Below, one piece after another: positions 1 through 8,158 of a stretch of DNA of 64,000 bases (position 1 is its first letter; each line of letters opens with the position of its first letter). Origin of the DNA: an uncultured Bryobacterales bacterium (GTDB lineage: Bacteria; Acidobacteriota; Terriglobia; Bryobacterales; Bryobacteraceae); assembly GCA_937959285.1 (NCBI GenBank), contig CALGAR010000002.1, forward strand, positions 62,001-126,000. Reading direction: 5' to 3'. The translations under genes were made by a program, and so were the position numbers. The notes under the pieces are model-generated. The model saw only the letters and a program-made list of their open reading frames with translations, had not been told where the DNA came from and searched no databases.

Positions 1-1084
1 GACTGAGCCCGCCGGCGACGAGCAGTTCCAGTTCGCGAAGCGTGGCCCAGCCGTGATAGGTGCCGCTCATCCCCGCATCGGTTCCTACGCCAAAGGCGAT
101 CCCTCCTTCACGGAGCGCGGCCGTGTTCTGCAGAAGGTATTGCCAGCGCCTTGCTCTGGGCAGCGAAAGGATCGGCTCGAAGCGCTCTTTGGCGAGGACC
201 GCCCACGCCTCGGGTCCAAGGACGGCCTGGAGCAAATCCGAACTCTGGAAACGCGGCCGCGGCTCGTAAACAGCGAGAGTCGGCGCGTAGGTGACGCCCG
301 CCTTCTTTAAGAGGGCCAACAACTCCTCATCCGCGGGACCATCTCCAAGACCGTGCGCGATCACGTCGACCCCTGCGCGCGCCGCCACCTTCGCCTTGCC
401 AACGGTGACAGTGTGCGTCAGAACTTCGAAGCCCCTCTGATGTGCCTCCTCGACGATCGCCCGCAGTGTCTCCTCCTCCATGCTCGTCATGTCCGGAGCG
501 CTGCCATAGCGCCAGCCGTCGGTGAATACTTTGATGACATCGGGCTCGTAGGGCGCAATCCGCTTCATTGCAGCGCGAGCCTCCGCAGGCGTCAGCACTT
601 CCTGGGTAAAGAAGTCGGGACGTCCGCCCTCCACTCCGTGGCCGCCGGGAGTGCTGAATCGCGCCGCAAGATGCACCCTCGGCCCCGGCACAACGCGTGT
701 GCGCATCAGCCGGCGCATCGGCTCAAACATTTCGGGGTAGGATCCAAACTCGACAACAGACGTGACGCCGGCGAGCAAGTAAGCCTTCAAGGCTTTGCCC
801 CAGTCCGCCCTCACGCCGGGAACTCCGCTCGCCGTAAGGTGCGTGTGGAGGTCGAACAGACCTGGCAGAAGCGCGTGACCTTCCGCACGAATGATTCGTG
901 CTCCGGCAGGAACGTCGACATCGCGGCCCACTGCCTCGATACGGTCTCCACGGATAAGGACAGTGGCGACAGACGGATCGGACCCGCTGCCATCGACGAC
1001 AACCGCTCCAACGATGGCCGTCACTTGCCCGGATTGCGCCCAGGCAGACGAAATCAGCAGAAGGGCGACCAGGAAGCGAGTCAT
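1..1084 (-). CDS. Secreted amidohydrolase family protein, C-terminus cut by window edge
   Basis: Reading the minus strand from the ATG at 1084 gives 361 codons running off the left edge. Residues 1-16 form a signal peptide ending in AWA-Q. The metal-dependent hydrolase fold is recognisable: HTH at residues 80-82 (in [10 protein letters not shown]), then IKVF with the candidate bridging lysine, LTHT, VIAHG and GVGTDAG, which supply the remaining histidine ligands and the catalytic aspartate. This pattern matches the imidazolonepropionase/prolidase-like amidohydrolases that cleave cyclic amides or dipeptides; the substrate cannot be read. The gene is divergent from thrC with a 60-bp gap. A TATACT hexamer lies 7 nt before the ATG and no ribosome binding site is visible, so the mRNA may be leaderless. 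Confidence 0.88.
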   Translation of the reverse strand, partial: MTRFLVALLLISSAWAQSGQVTAIVGAVVVDGSGSDPSVATVLIRGDRIEAVGRDVDVPAGARIIRAEGHALLPGLFDLHTHLTASGVPGVRADWGKALKAYLLAGVTSVVEFGSYPEMFEPMRRLMRTRVVPGPRVHLAARFSTPGGHGVEGGRPDFFTQEVLTPAEARAAMKRIAPYEPDVIKVFTDGWRYGSAPDMTSMEEETLRAIVEEAHQRGFEVLTHTVTVGKAKVAARAGVDVIAHGLGDGPADEELLALLKKAGVTYAPTLAVYEPRPRFQSSDLLQAVLGPEAWAVLAKERFEPILSLPRARRWQYLLQNTAALREGGIAFGVGTDAGMSGTYHGWATLRELELLVAGGLS

Positions 1085-1091
1085 AAGCGTC

Positions 1092-1097
1092 AGTATA
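1092..1097 (-). promoter_or_regulatory. -10 box of the amidohydrolase gene
   Basis: TATACT on the minus strand, 7 nt from the ATG at 1084, so transcription should begin at or next to the start codon. No clear -35 element is seen. Confidence 0.5.
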
Positions 1098-1130
1098 AAG
1101 CTTTCCCCGAAGCCGCTCCCCGGTGTCCCC

Positions 1131-1136
1131 TATAAT
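1131..1136 (+). promoter_or_regulatory. -10 box of thrC
   Basis: Perfect TATAAT followed by 8 nt and then GTG at 1145. No Shine-Dalgarno sequence lies between. The hexamer sits inside CCCC-N7-GGGG. It also covers the first base of the alternative TTG start at 1136, which favours GTG 1145. Confidence 0.6.
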
Positions 1137-1144
1137 TGGGGTTT

Positions 1145-2452
1145 GTGCCTGTAGAACTGATTTGCTTCTCCCCCGGATGCCGGGCTCACTATCCGATTAC
1201 GGAGGTCATTTATACATGTCCGTCCTGCGGCGGGCTGCTGGAGGTGCGCGACGACGGTCCCCATCCTTCGCCTGAATCGCTGAAGGCAACATGGCGCGAG
1301 CGCCGCATGAGCCTGAACCCGCTCGACCAAAGCGGCGTCTGGCGATTTCGGGAGATCCTGCGCTTCCTCGATCGCGAGGACTGTGTCGTCACCTTGCGCG
1401 AGGGCAACACCCCGTTACTCGATGCGCCGAAGGCTGCCGAGTACGCTGGCCTTGACCGGCTGACATTCAAGCATCAGGGCTATAATCCGACGGGGTCCTT
1501 CAAGGACAATGGAATGACCGCGGGCGTCGCGCAAGCGCGGCGGCTGGGAATGAAGCGTGTGGCGTGCGTCTCGACGGGAAACACGTCCGCGTCGATGGCA
1601 GCGTACGCGAGCGCCGGCGGCCTTGATCCGATCATCTTCATCCCGCACGGCAACATCAGCTATGGAAAACTCGCCCAGGCACTCGAATACGGAGCGCTCA
1701 CGTTCCAGGTGGAAGCGAACTTCGACGAAATCCTCGCACTCGTCCGCGTGCTTGCGGAACGCCTGGGTATCTATCTCCTCAACTCCATCAACCCGTTCCG
1801 TATCGAGGGCCAAAAGATTATAGCCGTCGAAATGATGGAGCAGCGCGCCTGGAATCCGCCCGATTGGATTGTGCTCCCGGGAGGCAATCTGGGCAACACC
1901 GCAGCAATTGGCAAAGGGCTACGAGAGATGCTTGAGCTGGGTCTGATCTCGCGTCTTCCCAGGCTGGCAGTGATCCAGGCAGAAGGCGCAGCCCCCTTCT
2001 ACGACTTCGTCGAGCGTGGAGCGACCGGGGAGTTCCATGCAGTCAGGAACCCGGAAACGCTGGCCACGGCGATCAAGATCGGCGATCCTGTTTCCTGGCC
2101 CAAAGCGCTGCTGGAAGTTCAAACCACAGGCGGAGTGGTGGAGAAGGTCTCCGAACACGAAATCGCGGACGCCAAGGCGATCATTGGCAGATGTGGAATC
2201 GGATGTGAACCTGCCTCCGCCGCAACCCTCGCCGGTCTTCGCAAGTTGCGCGCGAAGGGCATTGTCCGCGCCAGCGACGACGTGGTTGCGGTCCTTACCG
2301 GGCACGTCCTGAAGGACCCGGATTACATTTACAAGTATCACACCGGGCAATTGACTACCGGGGATGGAAGAAGGATCGGCTCTTCCTTCGCCAATAAGCC
2401 AATTGTCGTGCCAAATGATCCTAAAAAGATTGAAGAGTTACTTAGACAGTAA
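1145..2452 (+). CDS. thrC: Threonine synthase
   Basis: A 435-residue PLP enzyme of fold type II that converts O-phospho-L-homoserine to threonine. The N-terminus carries a zinc-ribbon-like CxxxxC...CPSCG segment (first 30 residues), typical of the longer bacterial threonine synthases. The PLP lysine lies in NPTGSFKDNGM, followed by STGNTSASMAAYA and the phosphate-binding GGNLGN. The reading frame stays open to TTG 1136, but that codon overlaps the -10 box, so I place the start at GTG 1145. Serine/threonine dehydratases share the fold; the zinc ribbon and overall pattern favour ThrC. The stop codon lies in a 10-bp inverted repeat shared with the convergent RRM gene. Confidence 0.93.
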   Translation: MPVELICFSPGCRAHYPITEVIYTCPSCGGLLEVRDDGPHPSPESLKATWRERRMSLNPLDQSGVWRFREILRFLDREDCVVTLREGNTPLLDAPKAAEYAGLDRLTFKHQGYNPTGSFKDNGMTAGVAQARRLGMKRVACVSTGNTSASMAAYASAGGLDPIIFIPHGNISYGKLAQALEYGALTFQVEANFDEILALVRVLAERLGIYLLNSINPFRIEGQKIIAVEMMEQRAWNPPDWIVLPGGNLGNTAAIGKGLREMLELGLISRLPRLAVIQAEGAAPFYDFVERGATGEFHAVRNPETLATAIKIGDPVSWPKALLEVQTTGGVVEKVSEHEIADAKAIIGRCGIGCEPASAATLAGLRKLRAKGIVRASDDVVAVLTGHVLKDPDYIYKYHTGQLTTGDGRRIGSSFANKPIVVPNDPKKIEELLRQ

Positions 2453-2475
2453 GCGGCTCCGCAAAGAGCCGCTTA
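2450..2475. terminator. Inverted repeat between thrC and the RRM gene
   Basis: Perfect 10-bp arms (TAAGCGGCTC and GAGCCGCTTA) around a 6-nt loop. The left arm begins with the thrC stop codon. It has no U-run, but the position between convergent genes suggests a bidirectional terminator. Confidence 0.6.
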
Positions 2476-2490
2476 CTAACTTCTGAGAAT

Positions 2491-2838
2491 TTACCAGCGG
2501 TTGCGGGAGCCGCCGAAGTCGCGCCGCCCGCCGCCACGGGATCCGGCGCCTCGACCGCCACCGAAACCGTTCCCTTGACGCCGTTCCATCGGACGAGCCT
2601 CATTTACGACCAAAGCCCTGCCACGGAGATCCTTTCCGTTGCATGCCTCGATCGCGCGCTGGCCGACGGTGCCGTCTTCGATTTCCACGAACCCGAATCC
2701 CCGTGCCTCACCAGACACGCGGTCGCGAACCACACTGACATTATCGACAGGAATGCCGGCTTGGATAAACCACTCCTGCAAATCCGTCTCACTTACTGAA
2801 TAGGGAAGATTCCCCACGAAGAGTCGCATCAAACTCAC
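2491..2838 (-). CDS. RRM-domain RNA-binding protein with Gly/Arg-rich tail
   Basis: A 115-residue protein with one RNA recognition motif: RNP2 LFVGNL at residues 6-11 and RNP1 RGFGFVEI near 47-54. It is followed by a tail rich in Gly and Arg (about residues 88-115). This matches the small glycine-rich RNA-binding proteins of cyanobacteria and other bacteria, which are often cold-induced and act as RNA chaperones. GTG at 2838 is preceded by GGAG at 6-nt spacing, so I prefer it over the ATG three codons later. A 7-bp hairpin lies just upstream of that GGAG, and the leader is long, so translational control is possible. Confidence 0.92.
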   Translation of the reverse strand: MSLMRLFVGNLPYSVSETDLQEWFIQAGIPVDNVSVVRDRVSGEARGFGFVEIEDGTVGQRAIEACNGKDLRGRALVVNEARPMERRQGNGFGGGRGAGSRGGGRRDFGGSRNRW

Positions 2839-2849
2839 ACTTTCTGCTC

Positions 2850-2867
2850 CAGTCCTGCGAAGGACTG
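2850..2867 (-). promoter_or_regulatory. Hairpin just upstream of the RRM ribosome binding site
   Basis: CAGTCCT and AGGACTG form a 7-bp stem with a 4-nt loop in the 5' leader of the RRM gene. On the transcript the 3' arm is immediately followed by the GGAG that serves the GTG start. Confidence 0.4.
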
Positions 2868-3110
2868 AAGACTTGGTTTCGGGGCCTAAAGATCACAGGG
2901 GAGAAATCAAACCGCGGGCGGAACTCACTGATAACCGGCCGGGAAAGAACACCGACGCTCCCACTTGCAACTGCCACCTCAATAATCTCACGGGTCGGAG
3001 GCCCGGTCAATGCGAAAAATATTCATGTCAACGCTTGTATTTTTTTCACGCATGAGCAGCTTTCCGTGCGTCTAAATGCTCGCTAAAGCGTGTTCGCGAA
3101 AGCGGGTTGG
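2868..3110. other. Divergent intergenic region, RRM gene / ispG
   Basis: No convincing gene. It should hold the RRM promoter and leader and the ispG promoter. Two tandem 14-nt imperfect repeats (3081-3094 and 3095-3108; CGCTAAAGCGTGTT and CGCGAAAGCGGGTT, 12 of 14 identical) sit directly before the ispG -10 box. Confidence 0.4.
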
Positions 3111-3116
3111 TAGAAT
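3111..3116 (+). promoter_or_regulatory. -10 box of ispG
   Basis: TAGAAT, followed by a leader of about 22-28 nt with GGAGG before the ATG at 3145. The usual -35 position is occupied by the 14-nt tandem repeats rather than TTGACA. Confidence 0.45.
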
Positions 3117-3144
3117 AGAACTTGCGGAGGCAATCCCAACAGCT

Positions 3145-4386
3145 ATGGCGGTACTACCACGCAGATGCTCAGTGACAGTCGATGTCGGCGGCGTAAAAGT
3201 CGGAGGCGGAAATCCGATCGTCGTTCAGTCGATGACAAACACCGACACCGCCGACGTCATCTCGACGGTGAACCAGGTGATGGAGCTTGCGCGCGCGGGC
3301 TCCGAAATCGTCCGGGTCACTGTCAATACGGAGCAGGCGGCGGCGGCGGTACCGAAAATCATCGACACTTTGGGGAAATTTGGCGTCCGCGTTCCGATCG
3401 TCGGCGACTTCCATTACAACGGACACATTCTTCTCAAGAAGTATCCGGAGTGCGCGCGGCTGCTTGCGAAGTACCGCATCAACCCCGGCAACGTGAATAT
3501 CGGCAAGAAGCACGATGACAACTTTCGGACGATGATCGAAGTTGCCATCGAGCACAACAAGCCGGTTCGCATCGGCGTTAACTGGGGCTCCCTCGACCAG
3601 GTGCTCCTCACGCGTCTGATGGATGAAAACGCTCGCGCGCCGGAACCGCTCGACGCCCGCCAGGTCATGCTGAAGGCAATGGTTGTCAGCGCGCTGGAAT
3701 CGGCATCCGCGGCGGAACGCTACGGCCTTCCCCATGACCGGATCATCCTGAGCGCAAAGGTCAGCGGCGTACAAGATTTGATTGAAGTAAACCGCGCCCT
3801 GGCATCGCAGTGCGACTATCCGCTGCACCTCGGTCTGACGGAAGCGGGGCTCGGCAGCAAGGGTATCGTCGCAACGACCGCGGCCTTGTCGATCATGCTG
3901 CAGGAGGGCATCGGCGACACCATCCGTGCTTCGCTGACGCCGCTGCCGAACGGCGACCGCACAGAAGAGGTCGTTGTCTGCCAGCAGATCTTGCAGGCCC
4001 TTGGAATCCGCAGTTTCACACCGCAGGTGGCTGCCTGTCCCGGCTGCGGCCGCACCACGAGCACTTTCTTCCAGGACATGGCGGATCAGATTCAAACCTA
4101 CCTCCGCCAGCAGATGCCGGTCTGGAAGGAGAAGTATCCGGGTGTGGAAGAGATGAAGGTGGCTGTGATGGGCTGCGTTGTGAATGGGCCGGGAGAGTCG
4201 AAGCACGCGAATATCGGCATTTCCCTGCCGGGTACGTTCGAGGAACCCAAAGCGCCCGTATACATCGATGGCCGCCTGGCCACGACCTTGAAAGGGGACC
4301 GTATCGTAGCCGAGTTCATCGAGATCCTGAACGATTATGTCGCGCGATCCTACGCCAGTGTGGAGAGCGCGGGCGTGGCGCACTGA
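3145..4386 (+). CDS. ispG: 4-hydroxy-3-methylbut-2-enyl diphosphate synthase
   Basis: A 413-residue iron-sulfur enzyme of the MEP isoprenoid pathway that makes HMBPP from MEcPP. Conserved segments seen: [17 protein letters not shown] at the N-terminus, GDFHYN, NPGN, GLTEAG, and the cluster-binding cysteines in CPGCGRT and GCVVNGPGE. Length fits the standard two-domain IspG. The frame is open upstream to 3076, but family alignment and a GGAGG upstream favour ATG 3145. Its partner ispH is in the same window at 25.4 kb, translationally coupled to the hopanoid cyclase. Confidence 0.95.
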   Translation: MAVLPRRCSVTVDVGGVKVGGGNPIVVQSMTNTDTADVISTVNQVMELARAGSEIVRVTVNTEQAAAAVPKIIDTLGKFGVRVPIVGDFHYNGHILLKKYPECARLLAKYRINPGNVNIGKKHDDNFRTMIEVAIEHNKPVRIGVNWGSLDQVLLTRLMDENARAPEPLDARQVMLKAMVVSALESASAAERYGLPHDRIILSAKVSGVQDLIEVNRALASQCDYPLHLGLTEAGLGSKGIVATTAALSIMLQEGIGDTIRASLTPLPNGDRTEEVVVCQQILQALGIRSFTPQVAACPGCGRTTSTFFQDMADQIQTYLRQQMPVWKEKYPGVEEMKVAVMGCVVNGPGESKHANIGISLPGTFEEPKAPVYIDGRLATTLKGDRIVAEFIEILNDYVARSYASVESAGVAH

Positions 4387-4397
4387 CTTCGAAAAGC

Positions 4398-4422
4398 CGG
4401 GGCTCCGCAATCCGGCGCCCCG
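4398..4422. terminator. Hairpin between ispG and the TonB receptor gene
   Basis: CGGGGC and GCCCCG form a 6-bp GC stem between two convergent genes, followed by GAAAA on the plus strand. Possible bidirectional terminator. Confidence 0.4.
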
Positions 4423-4436
4423 AAAAGCAACGACCG

Positions 4437-6665
4437 TTAAAACCAGCGGAGAGTGTAGCTGAAGCGAACGCCCCGCCCCATTTCCGCCGCATAATCCTTG
4501 ATGAAGGACAGGTGGTTTCGATACAAGCGGTCGCTTGCGTTGAAGACATTGACGCCAAAAACGTGCATGGTGTGCTGGCGGGCGAAGGTGTACGTCCCCT
4601 GCACGTTCACCAGCGCGTAACCTGCAGTTTCGGTCTCGTTTAAGTAGACCTCATCCTGACGGTCCGCGAGCAGGAGCTCCGGACGGAGGCTGAAGCCCTT
4701 ATACCGGACATCGCATCCGAGGCGTCCTCGCACCGGAGGAATCCTGGGCAGTGGAAGATCGGAATGTTTAAGACGCGCGTCCACCGCATCCACTCCGAGA
4801 TTCAGCCACAGGTATTGATTCAGACCAAAGTCGAAGCGGCCCTCGCCGCCCATGTATCGGACGCCGCCCTGCACATAATTTGCAATGGGAAGTCCGCCAG
4901 CGAACTCTCCCGTCGGCGCAAGGTAGATGTAGTCGTCCAGATGATACTGAAAGAAGTTTGCTTCGGCCCGCATCCTCGATGAAACCTGACGGAACGAAAC
5001 CTCGAAGCCATTCGACCGTTCGCGGCGCAGGTTCGAATTACCGATTTCAAAGGTGACGTTCCCAACGTGCGGCCCGCGGTTATAGAGCTCTTCGAGCGCG
5101 GGCGCCCGGTAGGAGTGGGAAAAGCTCGAGACAAAAGCCGCGCCGCTCCAGAGAGGAATACTCACTCCGGCGGATCCCGAGAATCCGTTAAACGTGCGAT
5201 CTCTCAATCCTTCGGCATCATAGGCATTGCGCTCATACCGCCCGCCAAGCTGAACCCGGAGGCGCTCAAACGTCAGTTCTTCCAGTCCGAACAGCGCAAA
5301 TGCATCCTGTATCACCGGAGGCGCAAGCGCCTCCTCGCCCACTGCCTTGAAATCGCGGCGCATCCCCCAAAATCCAAAGCGCCCTGACAGCGAGCCGAGC
5401 TTGGCTTGCTCGAAAACGCCGCGATACACAAACTGCTTGTTGTAAAAGCGGGTGCCCGTCACCGGTCCTTCCAGTTCCCGATGGTGCCAGTCACTGTAGT
5501 TCAGGCCCAGTTGAAATTGATCCAGACCCCTGCCGATTTGTTTTACAGATCCGTTGAACCTCAGGTTGTGGCGGCGATAAGCGATCGCCACGGGCTCCTC
5601 ATGTTCGTGCTCCTGCGCCTCGCCTTCATTCTGTTCCTCGCCATGTCCGTGGAACTCGGAAGCGAACGGGACGCCGTAATCGCCTTCCTGAGCACCGTAG
5701 CTGAAATTGAAGGAGGTTCGCTCGCCATAGCGTCCGAAGCCTCCCGTCGCATGCTTCAAGACACTGTCCGAATTCGGAACCAGGCCTTGAGCGCTCCGGT
5801 AGTCACCTGCCCGCTGCCCCCCGCCGCTGCCCCACAGGATCCAGTTCTTGTGCCCGAACTCGAACCCTCCCGAGCCGCCGCCCTGGCCGTTATTCGTGCC
5901 CGCGATTCCGGTGAGATGGCCGGTGAGGCCAGGATGAGGATGCTGATCGAGGACGTGATGACCGGTGATTGCGTTCACGACTCCACCGATCGCGTTGCTG
6001 CCGTATAGCAGCGTAGCCGGCCCGCGGACCACTTCCACGCGCTCCAGCGCCGAACCGTCGACAGGCTCGCCGTGATCCCCCGACTGAGAAGACAGCGTAC
6101 CCGTCCGGACTCCGTCCTGAAGCACCAGGACTCGGTCACCGTCAAATCCTCGGACAACCGGTCTGCTGCTTCCCGGCCCGAAGGAACGCTTGGCGATTCC
6201 CGGCTGGTTCTCCAGATACTCTCCGAGGGACGGGGCTGCCGCCCTCGTCGTCATTTCGCTAGAATCCAACGTAGCAACCGTAGCGAAGCTTTCCAGCGTC
6301 GTCTCTTCTCGGCCCGAAGCGGTGACCGTCACTTCCTGCCGCAGCGGCGATACCTGGAGTTGAAAATCGACTACCGATGTGCCGCCGGGCTCGACTGTCG
6401 TCGACCTCCTTGCGTCGGTCAGGTTGTGCATGTGCGCCACCAGATCGTAGGAACCGGGCGGCACCGAGGTGAAAACGAAATTCCCCTCGTCGTCAGTCTC
6501 CACCGAGCGGCCTAATTGAATAATAAGAACGGTTGCATGATGAAGCGGAGCGCGGCTCGCCTCCAAAATCACTTTGCCCCTGATACTTCCTGTTTCTTGC
6601 GCATGAAGAGGAATCCACAACAAAACTGCCAGTAAAAGTGCGCTAGCTCTACTTGAATTCGTCAT
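4437..6665 (-). CDS. TonB-dependent outer-membrane receptor, ZnuD-like
   Basis: A 742-residue outer-membrane receptor. After the signal peptide (to about residue 23, LHAQE) comes a carboxypeptidase-regulatory-like beta domain (about 25-105), a plug (about 110-240 with GDHGEPVDGSALERVEVVRG and LLYGSNAIGGVVN) and a beta-barrel ending in a C-terminal aromatic (RWF). A His/Glu-rich insert near residues 339-357 resembles the metal-capturing loop of ZnuD-type zinc receptors, so a divalent metal is the likely substrate; this is inference. I chose ATG 6665 because the alternative at 6686 directly abuts the putative -10. A 9-bp inverted repeat brackets the promoter. Confidence 0.88.
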   Translation of the reverse strand: MTNSSRASALLLAVLLWIPLHAQETGSIRGKVILEASRAPLHHATVLIIQLGRSVETDDEGNFVFTSVPPGSYDLVAHMHNLTDARRSTTVEPGGTSVVDFQLQVSPLRQEVTVTASGREETTLESFATVATLDSSEMTTRAAAPSLGEYLENQPGIAKRSFGPGSSRPVVRGFDGDRVLVLQDGVRTGTLSSQSGDHGEPVDGSALERVEVVRGPATLLYGSNAIGGVVNAITGHHVLDQHPHPGLTGHLTGIAGTNNGQGGGSGGFEFGHKNWILWGSGGGQRAGDYRSAQGLVPNSDSVLKHATGGFGRYGERTSFNFSYGAQEGDYGVPFASEFHGHGEEQNEGEAQEHEHEEPVAIAYRRHNLRFNGSVKQIGRGLDQFQLGLNYSDWHHRELEGPVTGTRFYNKQFVYRGVFEQAKLGSLSGRFGFWGMRRDFKAVGEEALAPPVIQDAFALFGLEELTFERLRVQLGGRYERNAYDAEGLRDRTFNGFSGSAGVSIPLWSGAAFVSSFSHSYRAPALEELYNRGPHVGNVTFEIGNSNLRRERSNGFEVSFRQVSSRMRAEANFFQYHLDDYIYLAPTGEFAGGLPIANYVQGGVRYMGGEGRFDFGLNQYLWLNLGVDAVDARLKHSDLPLPRIPPVRGRLGCDVRYKGFSLRPELLLADRQDEVYLNETETAGYALVNVQGTYTFARQHTMHVFGVNVFNASDRLYRNHLSFIKDYAAEMGRGVRFSYTLRWF

Positions 6666-6667
6666 AC

Positions 6668-6703
6668 AGCGAAGTCTGCATTTCATAGCATAGGGACTTC
6701 GCT
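6668..6703. promoter_or_regulatory. Inverted repeat around the TonB receptor promoter
   Basis: Arms AGCGAAGTC (6668-6676) and GACTTCGCT (6695-6703) are perfect 9-bp complements with an 18-nt spacer. The spacer contains TATGCT (minus strand, 6692-6687), the likely -10 box. This geometry suits a repressor operator. It does not resemble a known Zur or Fur box that I can recognise. Confidence 0.45.
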
Positions 6704-6825
6704 TTTCTGATCCTTCGCCTTTCCCACCAGCGGACCTCGGGCAACGGTGAGCGGACCCAATGAGCCGCTGAGCGGCCCGCCGTTTGCTCCGCGATCGCCA
6801 GGGCCAGCATCGCCCGGCGAAATCT

Positions 6826-6834
6826 GCTATGATA
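6826..6834 (+). promoter_or_regulatory. Possible extended -10 for the TPR gene
   Basis: TGCTATGAT matches an extended -10, about 130 nt upstream of the GTG at 6967. It would give a leader of about 125 nt. The rest of this 300-bp divergent spacer shows no gene and no riboswitch that I recognise. Confidence 0.3.
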
Positions 6835-6966
6835 GGAGCGTTGTACCAGCGGCTGCGCCGATTGACAGCCGCATTCCCGCCCTGTCGCCCTACAGCGCGC
6901 GAATCGCTCGCGAGAACCGACGTTCTGGTTCACCAAATCCCAAAAACTGACGGAGGAATTTCCTGA

Positions 6967-7815
6967 GTGAAGCACCACAGGTGCGTCCACATTGTCTCTC
7001 TCTTTCTCTTGCTTACTTCTCTCTCGAACGGTCAGCCCTCGATGGTTCGCGTGGAAGGCGAAATTCGTAACGCAGGAACAGAGCCTCTGCTGATCGAGGT
7101 CTACTCTTTACAGGGACACAGGCTCGTCGCCACGGCACAAGTCGATCATGCGCATTTTGCGCTGCCGATGGTGCCAGCAGACGACTATGAATTCACTGTG
7201 CTGGATCGCACGGGCAGGGTCGTTGCCCGGCAGATGGTGAAAGTGCAGCCCAACGGGATCCCCATCTCGATCCTTCTTCCTCCCCGTACCGAAACGAAGC
7301 CAGTCTCCGGCGTCGTTTCTCTTTCGCGGCTTGGCAACCCGGTCTCAAAGAAAGCGCTTCGGGAATACCAGAAAGGAAGCGCTGCCCAGCAGCGCGGGAA
7401 ACTCGACGACGCGCTGAGCCATTATCAGAACGCTCTGGCAATCGATCCGGATTTCCCGGAAGCTCTGCTGAGCCTCGGAAATATCTATCTCCAACAGAGG
7501 CGCTATGCGGATGCAGAGCAGACGCTCCGCCGCGCGGCCGAACTGGACCCCGCATCCCCGCTCATCCAGATGAGCTTCGCCGTGTCGCTCTATACCGTCC
7601 AGAAGCTGCCGGAGGCCGAGGAAGCGGCCAAAGCGGCCCTGCGCGGGAGGCCCGATCTCACCGGCGCACGCTACCTTCTGGGGCTCGTACTGCTCCATCT
7701 GGGCAGGATGGAGGAAGCGTTGCCTCACCTGAAGCTGGCCGCAAAAGCCCATCCGAGAGCCGCCCGGATCCTCGAATCCCTCGCCAACCCGCCAGCCAGC
7801 GCGGCCATCCGGTAG
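6967..7815 (+). CDS. Secreted TPR-repeat protein
   Basis: A 282-residue protein with a signal peptide (about residues 1-20, hydrophobic VSLFLLLTSLSNGQ). A small beta domain follows (about 25-95) resembling surface/regulatory-like modules, then at least four tetratricopeptide repeats (about 130-270), for example AALSHYQ-type and YADAEQTLRRAAELDPASP helices. It probably acts in the periplasm as a protein-binding scaffold; the partner is unknown. The start is GTG with GGAGGA upstream (TGACGGAGGA, about 10-nt spacing). It is divergent from the TonB receptor gene and not obviously in an operon. Confidence 0.82.
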   Translation: MKHHRCVHIVSLFLLLTSLSNGQPSMVRVEGEIRNAGTEPLLIEVYSLQGHRLVATAQVDHAHFALPMVPADDYEFTVLDRTGRVVARQMVKVQPNGIPISILLPPRTETKPVSGVVSLSRLGNPVSKKALREYQKGSAAQQRGKLDDALSHYQNALAIDPDFPEALLSLGNIYLQQRRYADAEQTLRRAAELDPASPLIQMSFAVSLYTVQKLPEAEEAAKAALRGRPDLTGARYLLGLVLLHLGRMEEALPHLKLAAKAHPRAARILESLANPPASAAIR

Positions 7816-7827
7816 AGCCCGATTGTC

Positions 7828-7856
7828 CTCCGGGAAGGCCACGCTGCCTCCTGGAG
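7828..7856 (+). terminator. Imperfect hairpin after the TPR gene
   Basis: CTCC-G-GGA-GGC pairs with GCC-TCC-T-GGAG, with one bulge and one G-U pair, 13 nt beyond the stop. No strong U-run, so only a possible terminator. Confidence 0.35.
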
Positions 7857-7928
7857 AGACAGTACCTTTCCGTATCGATTCCGGCGCGATCCAATATCTC
7901 CATTAACACAATTAATAACATTCGACTC

Positions 7929-7957
7929 TTGCATTTTTGTTCCTTCTAGGCTAACCT
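7929..7957 (+). promoter_or_regulatory. Promoter of the ilv leader and operon
   Basis: TTGCAT (7929-7934), a 17-bp spacer and TAACCT (7952-7957) fit a housekeeping promoter, placing the transcription start near 7964, just ahead of the leader peptide. Confidence 0.5.
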
Positions 7958-7981
7958 TCAAACTTGGAGCCAACGAGATTT

Positions 7982-8095
7982 ATGGTCGAGTTCAATAAAC
8001 CAACCGGTTTCGCCATAATCTCGTCGATTTCCGCCGTTCCCGTACCCGGACTCATTATTCTTGGGGGCCTCGTAGTAGGGCGCCCCGCCCGGTGA
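7982..8095 (+). CDS. ilv operon leader peptide
   Basis: A 37-codon ORF, ATG 7982 to TGA 8093-8095, between the promoter and a strong terminator ahead of ilvB. Thirteen of its residues are Ile, Leu or Val. They cluster in IIS..I (codons 12-16) and especially LIIL-GG-LVV (codons 24-32), just before the stop. The stop codon lies inside the proposed antiterminator strand. This is the layout of an attenuator leader peptide: ribosome stalling at branched-chain codons would allow readthrough. TTGGAG lies about 12 nt upstream of the ATG. The ORF is too short for ordinary gene callers. Confidence 0.8.
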   Translation: MVEFNKPTGFAIISSISAVPVPGLIILGGLVVGRPAR

Positions 8096-8127
8096 GCGGC
8101 AGGAAATCAGGTCCCGAAAGCCACCGG
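8089..8127 (+). promoter_or_regulatory. Candidate ilv antiterminator
   Basis: CCGGTG (8089-8094, including the leader stop codon) is complementary to CACCGG (8122-8127), the inner part of the terminator's 5' arm. The two pairings exclude each other. Upstream, GGGGC (8064-8068, over Gly/Leu codons) can pair with GCCCC (8082-8086), giving the usual protector hairpin. Confidence 0.55.
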
Positions 8128-8158
8128 AGGGAAACAAGCCCGACCCGGTGGCTTTTTT
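8117..8158 (+). terminator. ilv attenuator (rho-independent terminator)
   Basis: AAAGCCACCGG (8117-8127) and CCGGTGGCTTT (8145-8155) form a perfect 11-bp stem with a 17-nt loop. Six T residues (8153-8158) follow the GC. It is placed 22 nt after the leader stop and 73 nt before ilvB. This is the strongest intrinsic terminator in the window. Confidence 0.85.

Noticed and set aside
353..1135. Plus-strand frame opposite the amidohydrolase
   Set aside because: The minus strand encodes a complete metal-ligand set of an amidohydrolase; the plus frame is a shadow.
2839..3075. Possible small genes or a riboswitch between the RRM gene and ispG
   Set aside because: Short frames here have poor composition and no ribosome sites. 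I could not match any riboswitch core; only the hairpin and tandem repeats are supportable.
6687..6966. Cobalamin or other riboswitch upstream of the TonB receptor
   Set aside because: No conserved B12-box-like sequence or multi-stem fold was recognised; the probable -10 lies too close to the start for a long riboswitch leader.
6649..6990. 113-codon minus-strand frame upstream of the TonB receptor
   Set aside because: Covers the divergent promoter region and both gene starts; no signal, no motif, Arg/Ser/Ala-rich composition.
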